DNA of 46,525 nt, from assembly GCA_029263075.1 (NCBI GenBank), contig JAJCYE010000046.1:1-46525 (forward strand). Direction: 5' to 3'. Below the pieces are notes generated by a model, which worked only from the letters and a program-made list of their open reading frames with translations, was not told where the DNA came from and searched no databases. Source of the stretch: Actinomycetes bacterium. GTDB lineage: Bacteria; Actinomycetota; CADDZG01; JAHWKV01. A program made the position numbers and the translations under genes. This document shows, in pieces, positions 14,993 to 23,525 of the stretch (position 1 is the first letter of the stretch; each line of letters begins with the position of its first letter).

Positions 14993-17596
14993 CTAAGTCA
15001 GCATGGGGTCCGCGATCACCTCGACCAGCGCCGGGCCGCTGCCCGTCATTGCATCGGCCAGGGCGCCTCCCAATTGGGTTGGATCGTCGATCCGGATTCC
15101 CCGGCCACCACACAGTTTTGCGTAGTCCGCGAAGTTCGGATTGTGGAGGCTCGTTTGCCAGACCTTCCACTCGCCGTCCCTCTGCTCCTTTGAGATCTTT
15201 GCGAGTTCGGAGTTGTTGAGCAGGACGTGGGTTATGTCCATCCGGTACTTCACTGCAGTGGTGAACTCGTTCATGTACTGCCCGAATCCACCGTCGCCGC
15301 TTACCGAGATGATCCGGCGGCCCGCCGCTGCCCAAGCTCCCATCGCCGCCGGGAAAGCGAATCCGATGGACCCCAGGTAGCCGGACATGATGACCGACTG
15401 GTGTCCGCGGCACTCGAAGTACCGGCCGAACGAGTAGGTGTTATTGCCTACGTCTACGCAGATGATCGAATCGGGAGGCGCAGCCTGAGAGAGGGCGCGG
15501 AAGATGCTGGCCGAGTTGATGCCCCGGCCGTTGTCGACCTTCTCCCGCCCCGCCTTGTCCTGCCGCCAGAGTTCCCAGCGCTGTGAAAGCTCCTGTACCT
15601 GATCGCCGGCCCGCTTCTGTCCGAGCCGGTCCTTCATGAGTGCGGCGGTGATACCGATGTCGGCCCACAGGGCCTGGTCGACCGAGTGAAACTTTCCAAG
15701 CGCCATGCGGTCGAAATCCACCTGGATTATCGGTTTGCCGGTCGTGATCCCGGTGTGGTCCGAGAAGGAGGCCCCGAATACGATCAGAAGGTCGGACTCG
15801 TTCATGAACCAACTGGCGACGGGGGTTCCGCTGCGGCCTAGAACCCCGGCCCCGAGCGGATGGTCGTCGGCGATCTGCCCCTTTGCCTTAAAGGTGGTGA
15901 TCACCGGCGCCTGGAGCGTCTCGGCCAGGCCGCGGACCTCATCCATCGCGTCCCGTGCTCCGTATCCCACGATGATTACCGGCCGGCGCGCCCTTAGTAT
16001 CCGAGCAACGGCCAGGTCGAGTTCGGTTTGGGAGGGAGAGATTGCGGTGTCGCTTAGCCGTCCGTCCGGGGACCCCGGACCCTGGTCCCCGGCGTCCAGC
16101 ACCTGAACCTCATCGGGAAATATCAGGTGGGAGACGTCCCGCTCGACGATCGCCGTTTTCAGCGCCAGAGAGGCCAGTTCGGGATGTTTACTGTCGTGTA
16201 AAACGGTCTGGCTGAACCGGGCTACGGCCCGGAACGCCGACGCCAGGTCGATCTCTTGAAAGGTGCCCGGCCCCATGACCTGGGTGTTGACCTGTCCGGT
16301 CAGCGCCAGCACCGGAGCCCGGTCCATTTTGGCGTCCCATAGCCCGGTGAGCAGGTTGGTGGCCCCCGGACCTGCGATCGATAGGCATGCGGCGGGCCGG
16401 CCGCTTACCTTGGCGTAGCCGGAACAGGCGAACGCCGCGGCACCCTCGTGCCGGATTCCGAAATAGCGGATGGTGCCGCGCTCCTCCTGCACCCGGATGG
16501 CCTCGGCCAGCCCGAGGTTCGAGTGGCCCACCATCCCGAATATGGTGTCGATGCCCCAGTTGACCATCGTCTCCACCATCACGTGGCCGACCGTCCAGGA
16601 TGACCGCTTCGGTTTGGGGGCTAGAACCTCTACCGCTCCCTCAGACTCGCGGATCTGGAGCCGCTCGACGGACAGTTCGTTGCCTACGCCCCGTCCTGTT
16701 TCCACCGAGAAGTCGTAACCGTGCCAGGGACAGCGCAGGGCGCCGTTGCACAGGGTTGCCTCGGTCATCGGTCCGCCCTGGTGGGGGCACCGGCCTTCGA
16801 AGGCGTGCCACGCCTCGCCGGTCTTGATAAGGGCGACGGTGAGGTCCCCGACCTGGGCCGCGTAGGTCCGGTCCACTTCGTAGTCATCCGTCGACCCGAC
16901 GCGAATCCACTGCTCCTGGCCCTCGGCCGACTCCCGGTTTGCCTTCGAGATGGTCAGCGCCTCGTCGTCTTTGAACCCGGCATACCAGTGGGACCCGTCG
17001 CAAAACGGCTTGTTCCTGGAGTGTCCGCAGCGACACAGGGTGAAGTGATCGCGACTGGCGCCCGCCCCGAACTCGACGCCTTCCAGTTCGATTCCCCCGC
17101 TTACCCGGTAGGGCCCGTTGCGGGTTATGCGGATGCCGGTCCCGGCCGAGAACTCGGTTTCTAGCCTCCCGCCCTGCTCGTAGCTCAATGCACCCGACGG
17201 GCACATCCGGATGGTCTCCACAATCGCTTCGGGCGCGGCTCCGGAGGCGTCGATCCACGGCTCGGTCCCGGATCTCCACACCGCCGGAAGTCCGCTGGTA
17301 CAAAAGCCGGCGTGGGAACAGGTGCCCCGGTTGTCGTGGATCGCCAGACCGTCGCCGGGGTAGACGTCGACCCGATCCTCAACCCGGTCGCCGGCCTTTT
17401 CGTCTGTCCAACCGACCCGGGCGTGGGTGCCGTCGCACAGCGGCTTGTTCTTCGAGTTGCCGCACCGGCAAAGCCGCAGAGTCGGCCGGGTCTTTATGGG
17501 TTCACCCCGGGAGTTCACGAAGCTCGGCAGGCCCTTGACGACGAGTGGGCCGTCCTTCTCCGGGCGTATGACGGGTCGGTTCTCGGGCTCTTCCAT
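14993..17596 (-). CDS. Multi-domain CDGSH / 4Fe-4S / CDGSH / Rieske / thiamine-diphosphate enzyme fusion
   Basis: An 867-residue protein starting at ATG 17596 (GGAG 7 bases upstream). In order: CDGSH-type motif CRCGNSKNKPLCDGTH (43-58); divergent single 4Fe-4S domain with CSHAGFC and MCPSGAL (about 80-140); second CDGSH motif CRCGHSRNKPFCDGSH (188-203); Rieske domain with CPHQGG and CPWHGYDF (about 230-325); and a full acetolactate synthase/pyruvate oxidase-type enzyme (about 335-867) with the cofactor Glu in RHEGAAAFAC (Glu384) and the ThDP/Mg motif GDGG...NN (767-795). It may decarboxylate a 2-oxoacid and feed electrons to its own iron-sulfur relay. This is inferred from domain order; no such enzyme is known to me. 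Confidence 0.88.
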   Translation of the reverse strand: MEEPENRPVIRPEKDGPLVVKGLPSFVNSRGEPIKTRPTLRLCRCGNSKNKPLCDGTHARVGWTDEKAGDRVEDRVDVYPGDGLAIHDNRGTCSHAGFCTSGLPAVWRSGTEPWIDASGAAPEAIVETIRMCPSGALSYEQGGRLETEFSAGTGIRITRNGPYRVSGGIELEGVEFGAGASRDHFTLCRCGHSRNKPFCDGSHWYAGFKDDEALTISKANRESAEGQEQWIRVGSTDDYEVDRTYAAQVGDLTVALIKTGEAWHAFEGRCPHQGGPMTEATLCNGALRCPWHGYDFSVETGRGVGNELSVERLQIRESEGAVEVLAPKPKRSSWTVGHVMVETMVNWGIDTIFGMVGHSNLGLAEAIRVQEERGTIRYFGIRHEGAAAFACSGYAKVSGRPAACLSIAGPGATNLLTGLWDAKMDRAPVLALTGQVNTQVMGPGTFQEIDLASAFRAVARFSQTVLHDSKHPELASLALKTAIVERDVSHLIFPDEVQVLDAGDQGPGSPDGRLSDTAISPSQTELDLAVARILRARRPVIIVGYGARDAMDEVRGLAETLQAPVITTFKAKGQIADDHPLGAGVLGRSGTPVASWFMNESDLLIVFGASFSDHTGITTGKPIIQVDFDRMALGKFHSVDQALWADIGITAALMKDRLGQKRAGDQVQELSQRWELWRQDKAGREKVDNGRGINSASIFRALSQAAPPDSIICVDVGNNTYSFGRYFECRGHQSVIMSGYLGSIGFAFPAAMGAWAAAGRRIISVSGDGGFGQYMNEFTTAVKYRMDITHVLLNNSELAKISKEQRDGEWKVWQTSLHNPNFADYAKLCGGRGIRIDDPTQLGGALADAMTGSGPALVEVIADPMLT

Positions 17597-17727
17597 GGCC
17601 GTTCTCCAGTGGTCGCGGGGGCGGAATTCCGAAGGTTTAGTGTTTTGCCCCCCGGCTTCGTTACAGGTCCGCGGGCGGTTCCGGCGGGTTGGATCGGGGG
17701 CCGGTGCGCGGAGTAAGCTTATGGCCC

Positions 17728-17991
17728 ATGAATCCGAGGTTCTTTGCGATTGTCTCGCTCGCATGCGCCACCCTTGCGGTGGTGATCTTGGTGGTCCCTT
17801 TCCTGGGCGTCTACACCTCCGGGCTCCTGGGTCCGGCGAGCGTTGCCTTGGGCGCCGTGGGCGTGGCCAGGTCCAAGGACGGGGGGCCCAGCCGAAAGAT
17901 GGCGCTGGCCGGGCTCACTTTGGGCATGGTGGCGGTAATCATTCTGGTGGTTTTCCTGGCCACCGGCGCTTATTCGGATTGGGCTCGGTAG
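17728..17991 (+). CDS. Small membrane protein (DUF4190-like)
   Basis: An 87-residue protein from ATG 17728 (GTG 17704 is an alternative in the same frame). It has two hydrophobic segments, FFAIVSLACATLAVVILVV and LAGLTLGMVAVIILVVF, joined by a small Gly/Ala/Ser-rich part ending in VARSKDGGPSRK. The pattern G-x-x-A-V-x-L-G-x-x-G-x-x-R is typical of DUF4190-type two-helix proteins. The function is unknown. It is divergent from the thiamine-diphosphate fusion gene, with 131 bases between the two starts. Confidence 0.65.
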   Translation: MNPRFFAIVSLACATLAVVILVVPFLGVYTSGLLGPASVALGAVGVARSKDGGPSRKMALAGLTLGMVAVIILVVFLATGAYSDWAR

Positions 17992-18022
17992 GCCCGGCGC
18001 GGGCGACTAACGGCACCCCCGA

Positions 18023-18058
18023 ATGGGGGCCGAATGGCACATGTGCCGGGGCCCCCAT
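18023..18058 (+). terminator. Long hairpin without T-tract
   Basis: An outer 9-base stem (18023-18031 with 18050-18058) encloses a perfect 12-base palindrome (18036-18047). It sits 31 bases after the small membrane protein gene. There is no U-tract, so it may be an actinobacterial I-shaped terminator or an RNA-stability hairpin. Confidence 0.45.
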
Positions 18059-18062
18059 CGGA

Positions 18063-18082
18063 GTAGGTTTATCGGTACCTAC
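18063..18082. promoter_or_regulatory. Inverted repeat upstream of short basic peptide gene
   Basis: GTAGGT (18063-18068) and ACCTAC (18077-18082) form a perfect 6-base inverted repeat with an 8-base spacer, 22 bases before the ATG of the 33-residue gene. It could be an operator or a small leader hairpin. Confidence 0.3.
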
Positions 18083-18104
18083 AGTCCACCTAAGGAGTGA
18101 GCAG

Positions 18105-18206
18105 ATGACTCAGAGCCAGAGGATTCGCAGGGCAGTTTGCCGGTCGGCCGGAAACCTCAATGGACTCGCGGCCCGGGTTTCCACAGTGAAGTCCGCTCGG
18201 AGCTAG
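18105..18206 (+). CDS. Short basic peptide, 33 residues
   Basis: A small frame from ATG 18105 to TAG 18206. It is supported by a consensus ribosome site (AAGGAG, about 7 bases upstream) and by location in otherwise empty sequence between the membrane-protein gene and the convergent rsgA, whose stop is 4 bases away. The peptide is strongly basic (eight Arg/Lys) with one Cys and no hydrophobic segment. I do not recognise it. It may be a real small protein, for example RNA- or DNA-binding, or a chance frame. Confidence 0.45.
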   Translation: MTQSQRIRRAVCRSAGNLNGLAARVSTVKSARS

Positions 18207-18209
18207 ACC

Positions 18210-19247
18210 CTAGTCTTCGGGATTTCTCCCCTTGACCCTCTGCGCCTCCTGAACCACTCGAGCAAATTTTCGCTCTTGGCGCCTTCGAACATGTGGATTG
18301 GCCCGGATTATCTGGCTTTCGAGCTCTTTTCGTAGCCCAAGGTAGGTTTCCAGGCGCTCCGGCCGTAGGGCGCCCTCCTCGATGCCCCGCTTCACGGCAC
18401 AGCCGGGTTCGGTGACGTGCCCGCAGTCGGCAAACCGGCAGTTCTGTGCCAGCGACTCGATGTCCTCGAAAGCCGCCTCGACCGACTCGGTCGACGCAGC
18501 CAACCCGAAGGCCCGGATGCCCGGGGTGTCGATTACAACCCCTCCGTCCGCCAGTAGGAACAGTTCCCTCCTAACTGTGGTGTGCCGACCCTTCGAGTCG
18601 CTTTCCCGGACCGCTCCTTCCTCGGATAACTCCCGCCCGGCCAGGCCGTTCAGCAGGCTGGATTTGCCGGCTCCGGACTCGCCCAGCAGGACCGCAGTCT
18701 TTCCACCTATCGCTTCCCGGACCCGTTCCAGGCCGGCGCCGGTTTTCGACGACACCGTTAGGACCTCCAGGCCCGGAGTTTCGTCCGCAATCGCCCGGGC
18801 CACGGCGGGAGAGTCGTCAAACAGGTCGGCTTTGTTCAAAACGACCAGAGGCTGGGCGCCGGCGTCCCAAGCTTGTACTGCCCCCCGGTGGACCCTGCCC
18901 GGGGTAACCGGACGGTCGAGCCCGCAAACCAGAAGGACGATGTCCACGTTGGCGGCGAGCAGTTGTTCGACGCCGCCGCGCCCGCTCCGGCGTAGTACGC
19001 CCCTACGGGGCAGGGTGGCGAGTAGTCGGTCGCCTGCTACGGCAACCCAGTCCCCGGTCACCAGTTCGCCGGTCTGGCCGGCGATCTCAATGGATCGGAC
19101 CTCGGTGGCGGTGGCTACCCGAATCCAGCCCCGGTCCCGCCGGATCACCCGTGCGGGTTCTGCGTCGGGGGTTTCGACCTCAGCCATGACGGCGGTCCAG
19201 TAGTCGTTCCAGCCCAGGGCAGGCAAAGAAAATGTTTCGTCGATCAT
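18210..19247 (-). CDS. rsgA: Ribosome small-subunit-dependent GTPase A
   Basis: A 345-residue circularly permuted GTPase acting in late maturation of the 30S ribosomal subunit. After an N-terminal OB fold (about 33-80), the motifs occur in permuted order: G4 NKAD (138-141), G5 region TVSSKTG, G1 GESGAGKSS (189-197), G2 RHTTV and G3 DTPG (240-243). The C-terminal zinc domain has ligands Cys270, Cys275, His277 and Cys283 (CRFADCGHVTEPGC). The length is normal for the family. ATG 19247 is the first Met of the frame. The gene is divergent from the M16 peptidase gene. Confidence 0.95.
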   Translation of the reverse strand: MIDETFSLPALGWNDYWTAVMAEVETPDAEPARVIRRDRGWIRVATATEVRSIEIAGQTGELVTGDWVAVAGDRLLATLPRRGVLRRSGRGGVEQLLAANVDIVLLVCGLDRPVTPGRVHRGAVQAWDAGAQPLVVLNKADLFDDSPAVARAIADETPGLEVLTVSSKTGAGLERVREAIGGKTAVLLGESGAGKSSLLNGLAGRELSEEGAVRESDSKGRHTTVRRELFLLADGGVVIDTPGIRAFGLAASTESVEAAFEDIESLAQNCRFADCGHVTEPGCAVKRGIEEGALRPERLETYLGLRKELESQIIRANPHVRRRQERKFARVVQEAQRVKGRNPED

Positions 19248-19432
19248 CTCGGATTTACCTCATCGAATTTGGCCGCGGGAGCGGCGGTAGTTTGGGGATG
19301 CGGCTAGCAGCGCAGGAGGGAGACGGCAGGCTTCATGCGGCGTTTCCCCCTTTCCCGGTTCCGACGAGGTGTTCTAACAGTATAGGCAGATCGGTCGGAG
19401 CTCCGTGGGGGGTCCCGAGGTATCTTGGCGCA

Positions 19433-22222
19433 ATGCAGAGGTTTCCGGTTCGGCGGTGGGTCCTGTTGCTCGCCGTCGCCGTCCTTGCCGCCGCCTGTTC
19501 TAAGCCCAACGGCCCAACCGCCCAGATCCGTCCGGTCCTGGATTTCGAGCACTACACCCTGGACAACGGTCTCGAGGTAACTCTCCGCAAGGACGACCGG
19601 GTTCCCGTGGCGTCGGTCAACCTGTGGTATTCGGTGGGACCGGCCAACGAGGTAGAGGGTCGCCGCGGCTTCGCCCACCTATTCGAACACATGATGCTTC
19701 AGGGCTCGGGCCACCGGCCGGGCGACTTCTACTCCACGCTGCAGGCGGTGGGCGCGACGGGCGTGAACGGGAGCACGGACCTGGACCGGACCACCTTCTT
19801 GGAGGACGTACCGTCCGACCAGCTCGAACTGGCTCTGTGGGCGGAGAGCGACCGGATGGGATTCCTGCTGGACGCCCTGGATCTCAAAACGCTTCGCAAT
19901 CAGCAGGATGTGGTACGCAACGAGCGCAGGCAAAACGTGGACAACACTCCTTATGGTCCGGCGTTCGAGGAGGTCTACCGCCAATTGTTCCCGCCCTCCC
20001 ACCCCTACCACCACTTCATCTACGGCTCCCACTCGGACATACAGGCGGCCGGGCTCGACGAGGTAAAGGATTTTTTCCGCCGCTACTACGGTCCCAACAA
20101 CGCCACCCTGGCGGTGGTGGGCAATATCGATATCGCCCGGACCCGGGAGATGATCGACAAGTACTTCGGAACCATCCCGAGGGGGCCTGAGGTTCCGGAA
20201 GTCCGGGTTGAGGTCCCCCGGATCGACGAACCCAAACGGGTGGTGGTGACCGGCCCGGTGGAACTCCCCCGGGTATACCTCGCCTGGGTGGTCGACAACA
20301 ACTTCGAACAGGACGCGCACGGCGCGCTGGCCGCCCGGATGCTCGGGGGCGGAAAGGCAAGCCGGCTTTACCGCGACCTGGTCTACGACCTGCAGATTGC
20401 TCAGTCGGTGACCGCAGCACAGCGCAGCCTCGCCCACGGCTCGGTGTTCCTGATCACCGCGACGGCCAAGCCCGGGCACACGGCCGAGGAGTTGGAAGCC
20501 GCCGTGGGGGCGGTCGTCGCCCGCATGGCCGAAGAGGGACCCGGTGAATCCGAGCTCGCCGCCGCCAAGGTCTCCCAGTTGGCCGTCACCGTCAAGAGCC
20601 TGGAGCCGACCGACTCCGTTGCGGACCGGCTCAACTCCTACAACCACTTCCTCGGCAGCCCGGACTACCTCCAGAGGGACCTTGACCGATTCCAGGAGGC
20701 GTCCGCCGGCGATGTCCGCCGTTTTGTAGCCGACAACCTTTCGCCGGATCGCCGGGTGATGGTCAGCGCCGTTCCGGGCGAGAGAACGCCGGTTCTGGAT
20801 CCCCCGGCGCCGCCGCTGACCCCCGGGGATGAACCTGTCCACCCGGCGCCGGCCGAACCATGGCGCAACCAGGTGCCTTCCGCTACTGAGGCGCCCCCGG
20901 TTGTCCTCCCGGTGCCGGAGTCCTTCGAACTGGACAACGGCCTGACCGTTTTTGTGGTCCGCGAGTCCGGGCTTCCCCTGGTCACAGTGCAACTCACCGC
21001 CCATTCCGGTTCGATTCGCGACCCGCGGGATTTGCCCGGCCTGGCGTCGTTCACTGCAGAGATGCTCAACGAGGGAGCGGGTGAATTATCGGCGCTCGAA
21101 ATTGCCAACGGGGTTACCGCTCTCGGCTCAACCCTGGAGACGGGGTCGTCGCGCGAGGCGAGTTGGGTTATTGCCCAGGCCCTGAAGCCGAACTTTGCAA
21201 AAACGATGGAGTACCTGAAAGGCGTGGTTCTCAAGCCGACGTTCCCGCAGGCGGAGATCGACCGGGTCCGCCGGGAGCGCCTGGCGGCACTCCAGCAGCA
21301 ACGTGCTCAGCCCCTGACGACCGCCTTCAAGATCATGTGGCGGGAGCACTACGGCGCAAACCACCCTTACGGGCACGTGGAACTGGGGACCGAGCAGGCC
21401 CTTAAGGCAGTTACCCGAGAGGACCTGGTGACCTTTCACCGGGAGTCGTTCACGCCGTCCAACTCGGCCCTGATTGTCACCGGAGACCTTTCGGTGAGCG
21501 AAGCGCGCTCGGCCGCGACGGAAGCGTTCGGTTCCTGGGAGGGTGATCACCCGGCCGGGGCTGAGATCGATCCACCGGCGCCGGGGGAAGATCGGGTTCT
21601 GTTGGTGGACCGGCCCGGAGCCCCCCAAACAACCATGGTGCTGTCGCAACCCGGCCTGGCGCGAGACGACCCCGATTGGAGCAAACTTCAGCTGGTCAAC
21701 CAGGTTCTGGGGGATCTGTTCTCCAGCCGCCTCAACCAGACCCTCAGGGAACGACTCGGCGTCACCTACGGGGTGAACTCAAGCATGACGCAGGGAACTC
21801 TGCCCGGGCTGTTGTACGTCTCGATGTCGGTTGACAGGCAGCAGGCCGGCGCCTCCGCCCGTGTGGTTTTGGAGGAGTTGGCCGAACTCAAACAGGGTGG
21901 GATAACCGACGCAGAGCTTTCGGAGGCTCGGGAGTCGGTACTCCGTTCGCTCCCGGCGTTGTACCGGACCAACGCCTCCGCCGCCTCAAGCATCGCCCAC
22001 CTTTATGCCTTGAACCTGCCGCAGGACTACTTCCGCCGGCTGGAAGAGCGGCTGGCCGCAGTTACCGTCGCCGATACGAGTGCCGTCGCCGCAAGGTACC
22101 TGAACCCGGATGAGGTAAAGGTGGTGGTTGTGGGCGACCGTCTTCAGGCAGAGGAGCAGCTTGCGGACCTGGGACTGGGTCCGGTTGCTCTGCGAAACCC
22201 CGACGGGTTGCCCGAAAACTAA
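19433..22222 (+). CDS. M16-family zinc metallopeptidase, lipoprotein, two fused halves
   Basis: A 929-residue protein from ATG 19433, chosen because it gives an ideal lipoprotein signal: MQRFPVRR, a hydrophobic stretch, and lipobox LAAAC with Cys22. The first half carries the inverted zinc motif HLFEH (82-86) and the distal ligand Glu164 in RNERRQNVD. The second half (from about residue 490) has the M16 fold but no HxxEH, and ends with the RERLGVTYGV substrate-binding Arg/Tyr pair. So one chain combines the catalytic and inactive halves of a PqqL/pitrilysin-like clam-shell enzyme. It is probably anchored outside the cytoplasmic membrane and degrades peptides. Its substrate is unknown. Confidence 0.92.
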   Translation: MQRFPVRRWVLLLAVAVLAAACSKPNGPTAQIRPVLDFEHYTLDNGLEVTLRKDDRVPVASVNLWYSVGPANEVEGRRGFAHLFEHMMLQGSGHRPGDFYSTLQAVGATGVNGSTDLDRTTFLEDVPSDQLELALWAESDRMGFLLDALDLKTLRNQQDVVRNERRQNVDNTPYGPAFEEVYRQLFPPSHPYHHFIYGSHSDIQAAGLDEVKDFFRRYYGPNNATLAVVGNIDIARTREMIDKYFGTIPRGPEVPEVRVEVPRIDEPKRVVVTGPVELPRVYLAWVVDNNFEQDAHGALAARMLGGGKASRLYRDLVYDLQIAQSVTAAQRSLAHGSVFLITATAKPGHTAEELEAAVGAVVARMAEEGPGESELAAAKVSQLAVTVKSLEPTDSVADRLNSYNHFLGSPDYLQRDLDRFQEASAGDVRRFVADNLSPDRRVMVSAVPGERTPVLDPPAPPLTPGDEPVHPAPAEPWRNQVPSATEAPPVVLPVPESFELDNGLTVFVVRESGLPLVTVQLTAHSGSIRDPRDLPGLASFTAEMLNEGAGELSALEIANGVTALGSTLETGSSREASWVIAQALKPNFAKTMEYLKGVVLKPTFPQAEIDRVRRERLAALQQQRAQPLTTAFKIMWREHYGANHPYGHVELGTEQALKAVTREDLVTFHRESFTPSNSALIVTGDLSVSEARSAATEAFGSWEGDHPAGAEIDPPAPGEDRVLLVDRPGAPQTTMVLSQPGLARDDPDWSKLQLVNQVLGDLFSSRLNQTLRERLGVTYGVNSSMTQGTLPGLLYVSMSVDRQQAGASARVVLEELAELKQGGITDAELSEARESVLRSLPALYRTNASAASSIAHLYALNLPQDYFRRLEERLAAVTVADTSAVAARYLNPDEVKVVVVGDRLQAEEQLADLGLGPVALRNPDGLPEN

Positions 22223-22234
22223 AGGTTTGGGGTA

Positions 22235-22262
22235 TTGCGTTCCTAAGCACAAGGTGTACGGT
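22235..22262 (+). promoter_or_regulatory. Possible promoter of small membrane protein gene
   Basis: -35 TTGCGT (22235-22240), a 16-base spacer and -10-like TACGGT (22257-22262), giving a leader of about 50 bases before ATG 22319. The -10 box is weak. Confidence 0.3.
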
Positions 22263-22318
22263 GGTAACAGCAAATAAGTTAGTAGTGCCTAACATGCGAG
22301 TTGAGGGGGTTTTTCGAG

Positions 22319-22522
22319 ATGGTCGCACCTGTGCTTTGGCTGGCGTTCTACCTGTCTGCCGGCGCCCTGCTCATGTTGGCCTGCTACAACTCATCGACCT
22401 GCCGTATCGGTGCTCGTCTTGAGCGCAACCGGATAATTGCTTCCGGCATTAGAACCCAGATCGGCGACGTAAAGCCCGGGGAAACCCCGGCTCTGTCCAA
22501 AAGTTCCGCGGTTCAGCACTAG
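22319..22522 (+). CDS. Small single-pass membrane protein
   Basis: A 67-residue protein from ATG 22319, with GAGGGGG 9 bases upstream. It has one membrane helix (VLWLAFYLSAGALLMLACY) right after the start, then a polar tail with an Arg-rich segment CRIGARLERNR and a Lys/Pro end. The likely topology is N-out with the basic tail in the cytoplasm. I do not recognise a family. It lies 96 bases after the M16 gene with its own possible promoter, and 105 bases before ferritin on the same strand. Confidence 0.55.
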   Translation: MVAPVLWLAFYLSAGALLMLACYNSSTCRIGARLERNRIIASGIRTQIGDVKPGETPALSKSSAVQH

Positions 22523-22627
22523 GCGGTTTGGAGGCCCGATCTTGGGCCCGGGAACGCCCGCAACCACCTCCGGGGCCGGAATTCACCTTTGCCTTTAGAG
22601 TGGAGCCGTACCCACAAGGAGGGCCCC

Positions 22628-23158
22628 GTGCCATTTTCAGAACGTTCCCAAGATGCGATGAACCAGCAGCTCAACCTTGAGATCCAGGCCTTTTACACCT
22701 ACCTCGGAATGTCTGACTACTTTGACTCCGTGAGCCTGCCCGGGTTTTCGCAGTGGATGTTCAATCAGTCTCAGGAAGAGTGGATGCACGCCATGAAGTT
22801 CCGGACCTTTATTCAGGACCGGGGCGGGCGGGTCCTTCTTTCTGAGATAGCCAAGCCCTCATCGGATTACCCGTCGGCTCTGGCGGTGTTTGAGAAGGCC
22901 CTCGGCAACGAGCAGGCGGTGAGCCAGTCGATTGCCAATATCTACGCCATCGCCGAGGAGGAGAAGGACTTCGCCAGCCAGGCATTCCTCAACTGGTTCG
23001 TTACCGAACAAGTAGAAGAAGAGAAGACTATGAGCGACATCATCGACTGGCTGAGGCGAATGGTCGACTCCCCGCACGGGCTGTTCCTGCTGGACGAACG
23101 GCTGGGCCAGGGCGGTCTTTCCGGTGCCGTACCGGCGGAGTCTGAGACACCTGCCTAA
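22628..23158 (+). CDS. ftn: Non-haem ferritin
   Basis: A 176-residue iron-storage protein starting at GTG 22628, with AAGGAGG about 6 bases upstream. It is the four-helix ferritin-like fold with ferroxidase residues visible in NLEIQAFYTYLGMSDYF (Glu in helix A), QEEWMHAMKF (Glu and His in helix B), AEEEKDFASQAFLNWF (helix C) and TEQVEEEKTMSD (Glu in helix D). It oxidises Fe(II) with O2 or H2O2 and stores it as mineral in a 24-subunit shell. The length is normal for bacterial Ftn, and a haem-binding Met as in bacterioferritin is not evident. It fits the iron-sulfur-rich surroundings. Confidence 0.92.
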   Translation: MPFSERSQDAMNQQLNLEIQAFYTYLGMSDYFDSVSLPGFSQWMFNQSQEEWMHAMKFRTFIQDRGGRVLLSEIAKPSSDYPSALAVFEKALGNEQAVSQSIANIYAIAEEEKDFASQAFLNWFVTEQVEEEKTMSDIIDWLRRMVDSPHGLFLLDERLGQGGLSGAVPAESETPA

Positions 23159-23525
23159 ATAACAGCGGGGAGACTTAAACGGCTCTCCCCGTATCCCTTT
23201 GAAAACCATCGTCGTTTACTTGGATGCATGACAACTCCGAATACGGGGTAGTCTGGCTAAGACCCACCCGGTTGACCATGTAGAACAGGCCAGCCTCCGT
23301 CACTTATTTTGGCCGACGGAAAATCGAGTGTCCGAACTCGGGTGGGGGTCGAGGTTTCGCCCGAACCAGCCGGAAGGCCAGCCGGCATCCGCCAGAACAA
23401 GGCGGTCCCAGGGCAATCCCAGTCGTGTGCTTCTTCGAAGCTTGTCTTCGGAGGGCTTGTTCTGCTGCATCCAAAAATCGTGAGAAAGGAGCCAGTTAGC
23501 AGTTTCTTCTACTTGGAGGTTCATT
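23159..23525. other. 367-base intergenic region before the 3D-domain gene
   Basis: No gene is supported. The left end holds the ferritin terminator. The centre and right have several short repeats and hairpins: CCAGCCGG twice around 23361-23380, CCGCC/GGCGG around 23386-23402, and a CTTCGAAG palindrome around 23434-23441. Cell-wall hydrolase and 3D-domain genes in actinobacteria often have a c-di-AMP riboswitch leader. I looked for the conserved ydaO core here and could not identify it convincingly. Confidence 0.5.
23166..23195 (+). terminator. Terminator of ferritin gene
   Basis: Arms CGGGGAGA (23166-23173) and TCTCCCCG (23184-23191) pair perfectly around a 10-base loop, 7 bases after the ferritin stop. 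The T-tract is weak. Confidence 0.65.

Noticed and set aside
19679-21004. A 441-codon minus-strand frame opposite the M16 peptidase
   Set aside because: The plus-strand frame has the zinc motif, a lipobox and full-length M16 similarity. The antisense has none.
23200-23500. c-di-AMP (ydaO) riboswitch
   Set aside because: The gene context fits, but I could not find the conserved core sequence, so I do not call it.
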